From positions 1 through 8,502 of the forward strand of contig CALBJW010000165.1 of assembly GCA_937893145.1 (NCBI GenBank): a DNA stretch of 8,502 bases. The letters are read 5' to 3'. This DNA comes from an uncultured Prevotellaceae bacterium (GTDB taxonomy: Bacteria; Bacteroidota; Bacteroidia; Bacteroidales; Bacteroidaceae). The position numbers and the translations under genes are program-made. The notes under the pieces were generated by a model. That model saw nothing but the letters and a program-made list of their open reading frames with translations. It was not told where the DNA came from and did no database searches. The first letter of the stretch is position 1; each line of letters starts with the position of its first letter. Shown here piece after piece: positions 1 to 6,956 of this stretch.

Positions 1-661
1 CTTCGACTGTCGTTATCTTGATGTTCTTCTCCGACCCTGGAACAATATGCATTTCTCTGCCACCCACTTCTGCTATCAAGGTGCAGGAAGCCACACTATT
101 CTCTATGCCCTTTCTCTTAGCCTCTTCATGCACCTCAATAATATTTCCAAGACGGAATGTCTGCGGAGTCTGAGTGCGGATAAGGCTATCACGCGGTATG
201 CTCGCTGTAGAAGAGAATCCGTCAAGACTCTCAAGTATCGCCTCACGGCATTTTATGCCAGTAATGGCATAGCCATAAGCTTTACATATTGCAATGTTGC
301 TGCTTATAATATCCTGACTGAGTAGAGGGCGCACAGAATCATGTACAAGCACAAGGTCGTCATCACCACACCCTTCTTCCTTCAATCCATAAATTCCGTT
401 ATGAATAGACTCCATGCCTGTCTCGCCACCAGGAAATATCCATTTCAACTTGTCGATGACAAACTGGTTTGCATAGGCTTGAAGCACAGTCTCCCAGCCA
501 TTCAAACACACCACAGCTATTGCATCAATATCAGGATGCTTCTGGAAGCATTTCATTGTGTGTATGATGATGGGGCATCCATCCACATGCATGAACTGCT
601 TTGGTATATCCTGTCCCATGCGGTTTCCTGCCCCGCCAGCTATAAGGAGTGCTATATTCAT
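1..661 (-). CDS. IspD/TarI-family nucleotide-sugar cytidylyltransferase (partial, C-terminus off left edge)
   Basis: The visible 220 residues form a cytidylyltransferase that would couple CTP to a polyol or methylerythritol phosphate. Seen: the N-terminal nucleotide loop AGGAGNRMGQDIPKQF (residues 8-23, with R14 and K21 as the expected catalytic pair), PGGETGMESI (77-86), VHDSVRPL (106-113), RTQTPQTFR (162-170) and KNIKITT (212-218). These match the family order from loop to C-terminal lysine. The VCLNGW and PGGETG wording resembles, from memory, the TarI-like members of capsule loci more than housekeeping IspD, so ribitol-5-phosphate cytidylyltransferase making CDP-ribitol is my preferred reading; MEP cytidylyltransferase (ispD) is the alternative. 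The start at 661 lies about 40 nt below a good promoter. About 15-20 C-terminal residues are missing because the window ends. Neighbouring acyltransferases and a glycosyltransferase favour a surface-glycan role. Confidence 0.88.
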   Translation of the reverse strand, partial: MNIALLIAGGAGNRMGQDIPKQFMHVDGCPIIIHTMKCFQKHPDIDAIAVVCLNGWETVLQAYANQFVIDKLKWIFPGGETGMESIHNGIYGLKEEGCGDDDLVLVHDSVRPLLSQDIISSNIAICKAYGYAITGIKCREAILESLDGFSSTASIPRDSLIRTQTPQTFRLGNIIEVHEEAKRKGIENSVASCTLIAEVGGREMHIVPGSEKNIKITTVE

Positions 662-702
662 CTTATAATTTCATTTGATGTTCAAAAACTAAATAAGTAG
701 TA

Positions 703-733
703 CAAAGTAACTCATTATTTTCCAATTTACAAA
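703..733 (-). promoter_or_regulatory. Bacteroidetes-type promoter for the cytidylyltransferase gene
   Basis: On the minus strand there is TTTG at 733-730, a 19-nt spacer, then TTACTTTG at 710-703, a one-mismatch version of TAnnTTTG. The start codon follows about 40 nt downstream. It implies that the cytidylyltransferase can be transcribed separately from the acyltransferase genes 5' of it, which are separated by a 266-bp gap. The rest of that gap (734-927) shows no ORF and no clear terminator. Confidence 0.6.
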
Positions 734-927
734 GGAAACAACTAAGTAATGGTAAAAAAATAACTTCCTAATGTTTTTGAGCAATCAATATCAACAGCTT
801 TGACTTGTCTTTTTGACGATTTTGCCCCAATTCATCAGTCATGATGCCAGCATCACTCCCTCTTTATTAGGACAAAATAGCCTAAAAATACAAGCCAAAT
901 CTTCCGAAGTTATTATTTTCACCATTA

Positions 928-2004
928 CTAAATTTTAGTCTTTCGTCCAAAGAGATACTCCTTCAATACAGGACTAATCCTCAATATATTGCTTACAAGC
1001 AGACAAAATCCTATTATCACTAATGCCACAGACACAGACAGCACAACATCAACCACAAAATTCGGCTGATTCTTGTTCAGCCACTCCCCCACCTGCGGCA
1101 TTTTAGGCAGCAAGATGAAATGCAGCAGATAAATATCGAGTGTACGCGTACCTATATATTGAAGACCAGCACCTATGATTGTCGCCTTTGTGAAATGTTT
1201 CTGATATGCACGAAAACACATCAGCACAATGCACATAAGAGAATACATCGCAAGGGTGTTCGGTATGTTTGTGAACTCCCCCCTAAGCGTATGCCATTTG
1301 AATAAGTCTGCGCAGCAAATCACCGCCACTGCAATGACCACGGGGAAAAAACATCTGCTGTCAAAGAGCCTCTGCACTCTATCCCAATAACGATGCACAA
1401 TGTTACCTATCAGAAAGAAATGCATGAATTTCAGCGTCTCATAAAAGGAACTGTACATCATGAAATCTGTCTTATACCACTTGCCAACAGTATGAGGCAG
1501 ATACAATGACAGATAAGAACATAATGTCAAAGTCCATAACACAACAATAGGTGCATGAGATTTCGTCTTCTGCCCTATAACAGCAAATATATAATATATG
1601 AGAAACATCTGCAGCAGCACCCATGTAAACCAGTAACCGCCCTTTGTCGGTGACTGCATGCTCTGCATGAAAGCATCCCAAAAAGGAAGCTTATTTCTGA
1701 ATATCAGAAACACACATAGAAAAACTAATGCAGGCAAGACCTGCACCTTCACCTTCTTCCATGTCAATGAGAAGAAACTCTCAACCGTCCATATCCAATT
1801 TGCCTTATAAGCAAGAAATCCAGAGACAAAGAAGAATAGCGGCATACGGAAAAGCACAAGAAATGGCAGCGAAGCAGACAGCTTCTCTGACTCACAGAAG
1901 CCGAACTGCGCTGTGTGGTATGCAACAACAAGAATCATTGTGAAACCACGCATGGCATCCAGCCATTCCATTCTATTCTGCTTGACAGCTTTATCCATAT
2001 TCAT
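928..2004 (-). CDS. Integral membrane acyltransferase (acyltransferase family 3), probable O-acetylase of a surface glycan
   Basis: A 358-residue multi-pass membrane protein of the Acyl_transf_3 (OafA/NodX) type, which moves an acyl group, usually acetyl, onto a sugar hydroxyl at the inner membrane. Seen: the N-terminal signature EWLDAMRGFTMILVVAYH (13-30) with the expected histidine H30, then FRMPLFFFVSGFLAYK (52-67) with the conserved RMPLFF-SGF core, followed by roughly ten hydrophobic segments to the C-terminus. Length is normal for the family. The start ATG at 2004 lies inside the end of the glycosyltransferase gene (14-nt overlap), which suggests coupled translation; ATGs at 1998 and 1971 are alternatives, the latter just before the conserved EWLDAMRG. 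The acyl donor and the sugar acceptor cannot be read from the sequence. Confidence 0.87.
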   Translation of the reverse strand: MNMDKAVKQNRMEWLDAMRGFTMILVVAYHTAQFGFCESEKLSASLPFLVLFRMPLFFFVSGFLAYKANWIWTVESFFSLTWKKVKVQVLPALVFLCVFLIFRNKLPFWDAFMQSMQSPTKGGYWFTWVLLQMFLIYYIFAVIGQKTKSHAPIVVLWTLTLCSYLSLYLPHTVGKWYKTDFMMYSSFYETLKFMHFFLIGNIVHRYWDRVQRLFDSRCFFPVVIAVAVICCADLFKWHTLRGEFTNIPNTLAMYSLMCIVLMCFRAYQKHFTKATIIGAGLQYIGTRTLDIYLLHFILLPKMPQVGEWLNKNQPNFVVDVVLSVSVALVIIGFCLLVSNILRISPVLKEYLFGRKTKI

Positions 2005-2908
2005 GAAGTTTTTTCAGCATATCCACCAAACCGTCACTCTTTCCACTGACAAGCTTTCGTGTAAACATCCTGCCGCTCTCAACCAGCATGCTGAAATCCT
2101 CCTCATCCATAATTTTTATCACTGGCTCATAAATGATGAAATGCAGAGGAGTCAATGCAGCCAAACCAGGATATTCTCCCTCAACTATCATGCACTTCTT
2201 CGCCCACTCAGGGCTATTAAATGCTATTGTCTGTATTATTGTTTCTGCCTGACCGAAAGAATCCACGAAATATCCACGAATCTCAGGTTTATTGGCATAC
2301 ATATTATATACATAAGCAGCAAGTTCTTCTGATATGCACCACCAGGCAGAGCCTTTGCAAAGTGACCATCGCTGCCCTTCCACTGTCAACCACAAAGGCT
2401 TCCGCATACCAAAAAACTTCTTAACTTTTCTGCAAACAATGCTAAGTCGCTGGTTTGACTTGTTACTCAAACCACCAATAGAAAAAAATGGGCGAGCGAT
2501 GCTATAAATATCTTTCTGCTGCCTGTTGATAGCCTCTGTGTCCATTCTCATCCCACACAATATCTCTCTGTCTCCCTGCTCTTCCAGCCATTGAACAATC
2601 TTGTCATTACTCCACAATGGATAGTCCATGCCTGAAAGGAAGAAAATTCTATCAAAATGCACAGGATGCTCAACTGCAGCTTTTATCAACGCCATCTGAT
2701 AGTCAACCTCCAAGATTGTGCCCCATCTCACATCTACTCTTTCTTCAAGGAAATGCACATTGTCACCCCTAATAATAGAAACAAAAGGGGTGATATCTGA
2801 TTTCTTATCTATATGAATGAAGAAATAAGCGTTTGTATGTAGCGCCTCAATTAGTCTTTTCAGCTGCGGCGCATCAGTATGAGCTGATATTAGATATGCT
2901 ATGTTCAC
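1991..2908 (-). CDS. Core-2/I-branching beta-1,6-N-acetylglucosaminyltransferase-like glycosyltransferase (GT14)
   Basis: A soluble 305-residue glycosyltransferase of the Core-2/I-branching (PF02485, CAZy GT14) type. Seen: MNIAYLISAH at the start, YFFIHIDKKSD (28-38), VDVRWGTILEVDYQMALIKA (58-77), the family's FFLSGMDYPL (89-98), KGSAWWCIS (185-193, corresponding to GSxWW) and AETIIQTIAFNSP (221-233), where E222 sits at the expected catalytic-base position although the usual DE pair reads AE. Known members add a branching sugar from a UDP donor, and bacterial homologues occur in capsule and O-antigen loci; the actual sugar here is unknown. There is no signal peptide, consistent with work on the cytoplasmic face of the membrane. 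It lies 12 nt after the upstream acyltransferase and overlaps the downstream one, so it is operonic. Confidence 0.88.
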   Translation of the reverse strand: MNIAYLISAHTDAPQLKRLIEALHTNAYFFIHIDKKSDITPFVSIIRGDNVHFLEERVDVRWGTILEVDYQMALIKAAVEHPVHFDRIFFLSGMDYPLWSNDKIVQWLEEQGDREILCGMRMDTEAINRQQKDIYSIARPFFSIGGLSNKSNQRLSIVCRKVKKFFGMRKPLWLTVEGQRWSLCKGSAWWCISEELAAYVYNMYANKPEIRGYFVDSFGQAETIIQTIAFNSPEWAKKCMIVEGEYPGLAALTPLHFIIYEPVIKIMDEEDFSMLVESGRMFTRKLVSGKSDGLVDMLKKLHEYG

Positions 2909-2920
2909 GTTTATAATGAA

Positions 2921-4006
2921 TTATAGTCCAACTGCCGTCTTCTTGAATCTACCACTCAACCATGGCACTTTCTCCACATGAGGCACAAGCAATGTGCATA
3001 TACCAAAAACAAACACCATCAGCACAATGAAATCATCCCATCTCCCATAGATGCTGTGTCCAAAACAGATGTGAGTGAAACGGTAAAACTGCAATATAGG
3101 GTAATGGGCAACAAAATACACCATTGAATGCTGACCTATATAGTTCACTACTGGCACTTTACATACTGGCAAATTTATCAAGAAACCTGACAACCCGACC
3201 AAGATTATCATTGTATTGACAAACGCAGCTAAAGGACTGCCCTCAAACCTATTTGTCGCCATAACATATTCGCCATGCCACACAATATTCAGCACGATAA
3301 AAGCGACAATAAGCACAGAGCACAACATCAGCGACCATTTACGACCGATTCTGTCGAGAATCCAATGCCAAGTACGTCCAAGGTTAAAGAAGAACACCCC
3401 CATAAACACATTGCCAAGACTCATTGGAAGCGGATTCTCTAACTTCCACATCCAATAGCTTATGAATGGGCATATCAACACCACAACAGTCTGAAACACA
3501 GATATTGGCTTGATGATATGTATCTTCTTTATGAAATGCACGAGCACATACGCCGAGAAGAATGAGAAAAGGAACCAAACAGGTTCATTGCCAAAGAATG
3601 AGCTGCTTCTCCACAAATGCTCCCACGACATCGGCTCTATCGGATGGTGATAACGCGCTATCTCGAATGGCAGATATATAGCATAAATGACAAAACCAAT
3701 CGTCCCCCACACTACATACGGCGTGAGCAGCCTCTTCGCCTTGTCTGCAATGTAAGTCTTCGTGTCACCCGACACAGTCTTGTTGAAGTATCCAGCCTTG
3801 AAGAAGAAAAAACACATAAAGAAGAACGACCACCCCATAACTTCTGTCCACCAGGCATCATCCTTATGGCCACAAAAGGTAATGGTATGCAGACTTATCA
3901 TGCGAATAATACATATTCCGCACAAGAAGTCAAAAGCATGATTACGACGTTTTTTTTTAGGCTGACTCTCACAAGCCATATCCTCTTTCTTAATTTGCTC
4001 TGTCAT
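2921..4006 (-). CDS. Integral membrane acyltransferase (acyltransferase family 3), first gene of the glycan operon
   Basis: A 361-residue multi-pass membrane acyltransferase, probably acylating the same glycan as its neighbours. Seen: a basic cytoplasmic N-terminus (PKKKRRN, 16-22), then FDFLCGICIIRMISLH (25-40) with H40 in the family's histidine position, WSFFFMCFFFFKAGYFNK (59-76) matching the FFF-x-x-GYF variant of this family, and further hydrophobic spans including a MVYFVAHYPIL segment near the C-terminus. It is clearly diverged from the second acyltransferase, so the two are not a recent duplication. Lysines 17-19 are encoded by nine consecutive A (3958-3950), a tract prone to slippage; loss or gain of one base would end translation early. 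A promoter -7 element lies about 47 nt upstream of the ATG. Exact substrate unknown. Confidence 0.86.
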   Translation of the reverse strand: MTEQIKKEDMACESQPKKKRRNHAFDFLCGICIIRMISLHTITFCGHKDDAWWTEVMGWSFFFMCFFFFKAGYFNKTVSGDTKTYIADKAKRLLTPYVVWGTIGFVIYAIYLPFEIARYHHPIEPMSWEHLWRSSSFFGNEPVWFLFSFFSAYVLVHFIKKIHIIKPISVFQTVVVLICPFISYWMWKLENPLPMSLGNVFMGVFFFNLGRTWHWILDRIGRKWSLMLCSVLIVAFIVLNIVWHGEYVMATNRFEGSPLAAFVNTMIILVGLSGFLINLPVCKVPVVNYIGQHSMVYFVAHYPILQFYRFTHICFGHSIYGRWDDFIVLMVFVFGICTLLVPHVEKVPWLSGRFKKTAVGL

Positions 4007-4052
4007 ATATTATTTTATTGCCAACTTTTTCTTACCAAGCTGTCATTTATCG

Positions 4053-4062
4053 TGCAAAGTTA
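4053..4062 (-). promoter_or_regulatory. Promoter -7 element of the acyltransferase/glycosyltransferase operon
   Basis: The minus strand reads TAACTTTGCA at 4062-4053, a perfect TAnnTTTG box identical to that of the IS promoter at 6949. The -33 box is weak: at the right distance there is only TTAG (4088-4085, spacing 22), separated from the -7 box by a T8 run. The start codon of the first acyltransferase is at 4006, giving a short leader of about 40 nt. Confidence 0.55.
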
Positions 4063-4219
4063 AGAATTATAAAAAAAACTAACACTAACAACACAACTAT
4101 TTATCATTTTTATTCATTACACTCAAACTTTCACTCACATAATCGCAACAGATGGCTATGCCGAAGTTACTCACGCTCGGAAAAACATTAACAAATTCGA
4201 CCTTTACTTACGTACCCTC

Positions 4220-4263
4220 GCAAAGCAATGTAGCGTTGTTCCGTAAAGCAAGTTAGCGTTGTT
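4220..4263. repeat. Two-copy imperfect tandem repeat, 23-bp period
   Basis: Copy 1 is 4220-4240 and copy 2 is 4243-4263, each 21 bp, matching at 18 positions; both contain AAAGCAA and end in TAGCGTTGTT. They lie about 160-200 bp upstream of the acyltransferase operon promoter, so a regulator-binding role is possible but unproven; a remnant of a dispersed intergenic repeat is equally likely. Confidence 0.6.
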
Positions 4264-4354
4264 GAGCATTTTTACCACAAAAATTGGCTAAATCAAAATA
4301 ATGGGCACACATATTAATATAAACGCCTGTTACGCTTTCTGAATACAAATGTTT

Positions 4355-4491
4355 TTCGTATATTTACAAGCCGAATGACAAACCACTCTGCATGGCATTT
4401 CCCTCACAAAGTGGTAGCTAGAGGGCTTGTACCATTTTGTTAAAAATACGAAGGTATCAAAAGTCATATTTTTAACATTTTTCTTTCGTAT
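4355..4491. repeat. Nested and overlapping inverted-repeat cluster of unknown function
   Basis: Seen directly: TTCGTAT (4355-4361) pairs with ATACGAA (4446-4452); inside it TACAAGCC (4365-4372) pairs with GGCTTGTA (4424-4431); inside that ACCACT (4382-4387) pairs with AGTGGT (4410-4415). A second perfect 10-bp pair, GTTAAAAATA (4439-4448) with TATTTTTAAC (4467-4476), overlaps the outer arm, and TTCGTAT recurs at 4485-4491, so ATACGAA has two possible partners. The layout could be a structured RNA, a terminator region for the LRR gene or the remnant of a small non-autonomous mobile element. No flanking target duplication was found, and I cannot name a family. Confidence 0.6.
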
Positions 4492-4560
4492 ATATGTGTA
4501 TATTAAACAATTGATTCAAAATGTCAAATGTTAAATGTTTATTTTCGCTTTTTCAGTATT

Positions 4561-4597
4561 ATCAATAATTTTGATCAGATACTTATTCATTATTGAT
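4561..4597. repeat. AT-rich 8-bp inverted repeat downstream of the LRR gene
   Basis: ATCAATAA (4561-4568) pairs with TTATTGAT (4590-4597) over a 21-nt loop, about 95 bp past the stop of the LRR gene. It is too AT-rich and too loosely spaced to be a convincing intrinsic terminator; listed only as the nearest dyad to that gene's 3' end. Confidence 0.3.
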
Positions 4598-4689
4598 TGA
4601 AAATTTTAATTTGTATAAACCAAAACACCTACATTTTCTGTTGAGTCGACGGAGAGTAATTCATCCTAAAGAGATTGGTTTCATACACA

Positions 4690-6024
4690 TCACATATCTA
4701 TAGCCTCTATATTAAACATTTGCCAGACACTATCTTTTTTAAAATTCTTATATGCTTTTCTGTTTACATAGATGGTCAAATTAGGGGAATCTTCTATATA
4801 TCGTTCTGCATATCCTTCATCATTGAACTTGGGCGGAGTTTTGTGTTTGAGATATATCTTCTGTAAGTTATCACACGACTCAAATACTCCGTCTTCTATC
4901 GTTTTCACAGATTTTGGTATTACAATAACTCGAATATTGCTATGTCCAAAAGCGAATTTGCCAATGTTTTTCAAACCATTTTCAATATAGATGCTATCTA
5001 TATCCATATCCACATACGAAAATGCCGAATTCCATATTTTTTTAACGCCTTTAGGAATTATAGTATTCTTGCAACCTGATATCAATGTATTTGTCTTTGT
5101 CTCAATAATTGCATTGCAGTTGTTTCTTGAATCATATTTCTTGTTATTTTTATCCACTTGTATTGCGGCCAATTGTCTGCATTTTCCGAAAATGCTCCCA
5201 TCTATTGTATCAACATTCTCTGGTATTGTTATGCTTTCAAGATTTTCGCAACCATAGAAAGCGCAATGCCCAATATAATAAAGTCTTTCTGGAAGAATAA
5301 TGCTCTTTACATTTTTGCAACCAGCAAATGCAGCATCTTTTATTTTCAGTCCATCAACACCATCGTTAATTTGTAAGTCAGAAAAGGTCACATCATTCAA
5401 ATTTTCGCAATCACCAAAGCATTCATATCCAATACTTTTAACATTTGATGGTATGTATATCGTCTTGAGTCTTGCATTACCTTTAAATGCCATATATCCT
5501 AAACTCACAATAGAAGATGGAATTGTTGTTTTTGAGGATCCAAGCACTATTTCGTTCTTCTCTGTTTCGATAATAGCATTTGAGTTTTCACGGGAATCAT
5601 ATTTTGTATTGAGCGGATCAATGGATATTGAGGTGAGGGTTGTGTTCTCAAATACCCAGCCTAAGGGTATCTGTTCCACAGAAGACGGCAAAATTATTTC
5701 TTCAAGATTTGGACAATCATTGAAAGCCCCGTATAAAAAAGCCTTTAAACCGTTTGGAAATTTCACATAACGAATTTTCTGTTCAGATTCAAAAGCATTT
5801 TCTCCCATACGGTATATTACTTTTGCTTTACCATTTACCATGATGTTATCAGGAATCATTATCGAGTCTTGTCCAATTGTATTATCAGCAAATCCCAAAC
5901 AATCCATTCCAGTTTTCCAATTATGATAAATAATGTTGTCATGAATAACTTTCTGACCGTTTGCATGGATAGATGCAAAAAACAAAAAAAGGAGTATAAA
6001 AGTCTGCTTCATTTTATTTTTCAT
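4690..6024 (-). CDS. Secreted BspA-type leucine-rich-repeat protein
   Basis: A 444-residue exported protein built from BspA-like LRR_5 repeats (PF13306). Residues 1-23 are a signal peptide (two lysines, a FILLFLFF core, then SIHANG); no lipobox cysteine follows. From about residue 70 to the end, repeats of the form AFxxCxxLxxIxIPxxVxxIG recur, for example CAFYGCENLESITIPENV. Two copies of a longer module with KYDSRxNxNAIIET are present, an internal duplication typical of this family. The end, with a TPP segment and then NLTIYVNRKAYKNFKK, is the usual capping pattern, and I see no C-terminal type IX secretion domain or cell-wall anchor. Known relatives are surface or secreted adhesins that bind host proteins; here that is inference. 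The ATG at 6024 overlaps the TGA of the upstream broken gene (ATGA), suggesting coupled translation; a second ATG at 6012 is possible. Confidence 0.9.
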   Translation of the reverse strand: MKNKMKQTFILLFLFFASIHANGQKVIHDNIIYHNWKTGMDCLGFADNTIGQDSIMIPDNIMVNGKAKVIYRMGENAFESEQKIRYVKFPNGLKAFLYGAFNDCPNLEEIILPSSVEQIPLGWVFENTTLTSISIDPLNTKYDSRENSNAIIETEKNEIVLGSSKTTIPSSIVSLGYMAFKGNARLKTIYIPSNVKSIGYECFGDCENLNDVTFSDLQINDGVDGLKIKDAAFAGCKNVKSIILPERLYYIGHCAFYGCENLESITIPENVDTIDGSIFGKCRQLAAIQVDKNNKKYDSRNNCNAIIETKTNTLISGCKNTIIPKGVKKIWNSAFSYVDMDIDSIYIENGLKNIGKFAFGHSNIRVIVIPKSVKTIEDGVFESCDNLQKIYLKHKTPPKFNDEGYAERYIEDSPNLTIYVNRKAYKNFKKDSVWQMFNIEAIDM

Positions 6025-6631
6025 TTGTATATGTAAGGAGCGGCCTTTCTCTTTAAAAATTTCCCATTTGTGTCAAAATACTTACTTTGATTAAGACCCT
6101 TAATTAAAGTTTCACCAGTGCCTTTACCTTTGTAATCTTGATAATAATGGACTCTTAACGGAAGACCCTTATGCACCCTTAATTTATTTTCAATATGGAC
6201 TGCGTATTTTTCGAAATCAGGAACATTCCTATATATCTTTTTCTCATTACCATTTTTTTTGTGGGGGTATTAAAATCCACATTCCTTTTTGCGAATCATA
6301 CTTATATTGATATTTTCGAACATCATCAGTCCATGGAGTAAGTAGCATTACTTGCTGCTTGGTTATTCCCTTCTTGGGCAGCTTCACTTTTATCGTTACT
6401 ATGGTCTTTGCAATCTTCAAAACTGAGTCAATGCTCTTCTTTATTTTTGCGATTTTGATGATGCGTTCCAGTTCCTTGTAAACCTTGTATGCCATGAAGC
6501 AGATGCATATTCCTCGGCAGTCTTTTAGAAACATCCCCGCAGCGAGGGGCATTGGTTTGAAAGTCTATTGTTTGTCCGAATGATAACGAGACAAATACAG
6601 AATAGGCGATAAGTAATAAAATTCTTTTCAT
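6021..6631 (-). pseudogene. Small exported protein of unknown function, reading frame broken twice
   Basis: Three successive frames carry convincing protein. Frame 1 (start 6631) gives a signal peptide, MKRILLLIAYSVFVSLSFG, then QTIDFQTNAPRCGDV, and stops at 6428. Frame 2 is open from 6564 to a stop at 6247 and gives lysine- and isoleucine-rich sequence such as YKVYKELERIIKIAKIKKS and a DSQKGMWILIPPQ segment. Frame 3 is open from 6269 to a TGA at 6021 and ends KRKAAPYIYK, but has no start codon near its beginning. Each join needs one base to be skipped: the first somewhere in 6564-6431, the second in 6269-6250, which contains C5 (6267-6263) and A8 (6260-6253) runs. Removing two bases restores a single 202-residue protein. 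The gene heads the transcription unit of the LRR protein. Decay, sequencing error in homopolymers or, less likely, slippage would explain it. I do not recognise the family. Confidence 0.65.
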
Positions 6632-6657
6632 TTTTAATGATAATTGGTATTGATATG

Positions 6658-6688
6658 CAAAATTAAACCACTTTGTCTATTTTACAAA
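6658..6688 (-). promoter_or_regulatory. Bacteroidetes-type promoter of the exported-protein/LRR unit
   Basis: The minus strand has TTTG at 6688-6685, a 19-nt spacer and TAATTTTG at 6665-6658, a full match to the TTTG...TAnnTTTG pattern. The first ATG is at 6631, about 27 nt below the -7 box. It faces away from the IS, whose boundary is about 130 bp upstream, so the IS has not cut the promoter. Confidence 0.65.
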
Positions 6689-6757
6689 ATTAATCAAGAC
6701 TTTATTTAAAAATTAATACGAATTATCACTTCGCAACTACTCAGTTAACTATTCATA

Positions 6758-6770
6758 GCGCCGAAGGTGC
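6758..6770. repeat. Short hairpin, GCGCC-GAA-GGTGC
   Basis: A 5-bp stem (one G-T pair on one strand) with a 3-nt loop, of the same design as the GCCCT-TTC-AGGGC palindrome 36 bp to its right. The pair, and a TAGGGTTTACACC segment at the right edge of the window, suggest a cluster of REP-like palindromes of the kind dispersed in Bacteroidetes intergenic DNA. Confidence 0.4.
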
Positions 6771-6805
6771 GGCATAATTCCATAATCGCAATATGAAACT
6801 ATGTC

Positions 6806-6816
6806 GCCCTTTCAGG
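6806..6816. repeat. Left part of the GCCCTTTCAGGGC palindrome that the IS split; includes left target duplication
   Basis: The left flank reads GCCCTTTCAGG and the right flank CCTTTCAGGGC (8449-8459). Removing the IS and one 9-bp copy restores GCCCTTTCAGGGC, a perfect 5-bp stem around TTC. The 9-bp duplicated target CCTTTCAGG (6808-6816 and 8449-8457) is centred exactly on the loop. Confidence 0.85.
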
Positions 6817-6849
6817 TAGGGTGTTCAAAATCGTCTTTTCAGACGAGAC
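6817..6849 (+). repeat. Left terminal inverted repeat of the IS
   Basis: 33 bp pairing with 8416-8448: the outer 17 bp are identical and the inner 16 match at 12 positions, ending in the shared CGAGAC. The inner part holds a small hairpin in the left end only. Confidence 0.85.
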
Positions 6850-6924
6850 CAAAAAGTGCCTATATTTATAGCATTTATGTTATTGATATTTAACACTTTA
6901 CAGGTCAAAATAGCTCTTTGAAAA

Positions 6925-6956
6925 TTTGCATAAGTCGCTGATTTTTAGTAACTTTG
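6925..6956 (+). promoter_or_regulatory. Bacteroidetes-type promoter of the transposase
   Basis: TTTG at 6925-6928, a 20-nt spacer and TAACTTTG at 6949-6956 give the best promoter match in the window. The transposase ATG at 6991 is about 35 nt downstream. The promoter lies inside the IS, so the element carries its own expression signal. Confidence 0.7.

Larger units (their letters stand above)
4007..4689. other. Non-coding region between the glycan operon and the LRR gene
   Basis: This 683-bp AT-rich gap lies between two minus-strand units. I see no credible coding frame on either strand: short open frames at its edges are antisense to the neighbours. Its contents are the operon promoter near 4062, a short stretch at 4150-4182 where GCCGA and TCGG flank CTCACGC, a tandem repeat (4220-4263), a cluster of inverted repeats (4355-4491) and a weak AT-rich inverted repeat (4561-4597). 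No G+C hairpin followed by a U-run marks the end of the LRR gene. Confidence 0.6.

Noticed and set aside
47..700. Two open frames on the plus strand (92 and 119 codons)
   Set aside because: Both are antisense to the cytidylyltransferase, whose minus-strand frame carries all the family motifs.
842..855. TGATGCCAGCATCA perfect inverted repeat as a terminator for the acyltransferase operon
   Set aside because: The loop is only 2 nt (4 if the stem opens) and no T-run follows in either direction.
3617..4063. Plus-strand open frame of 148 codons
   Set aside because: Antisense to the N-terminal part of the membrane acyltransferase; its sequence has no recognisable features and ends in the operon promoter.
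4355..4491. CRISPR array
   Set aside because: The repeated TTCGTAT units are only 7 bp, irregularly spaced and inverted; there are no regular spacers and no cas genes.
5300..5770. Plus-strand open frame of 156 codons within the LRR gene
   Set aside because: It mirrors the repeat periodicity of the LRR gene on the other strand and shows no start signals of its own.
4690..6024. LRR protein as part of an immune or defence system
   Set aside because: It has a signal peptide and only BspA-type repeats, with no NTPase, nuclease or other effector domain nearby; a secreted or surface role fits better.
6247..6552. A separate 101-codon gene starting at ATG 6552
   Set aside because: This ATG lies 79 nt inside the signal-peptide frame, the product would lack its own export signal, and the sequence continues in another frame after its stop; a broken single gene is simpler.
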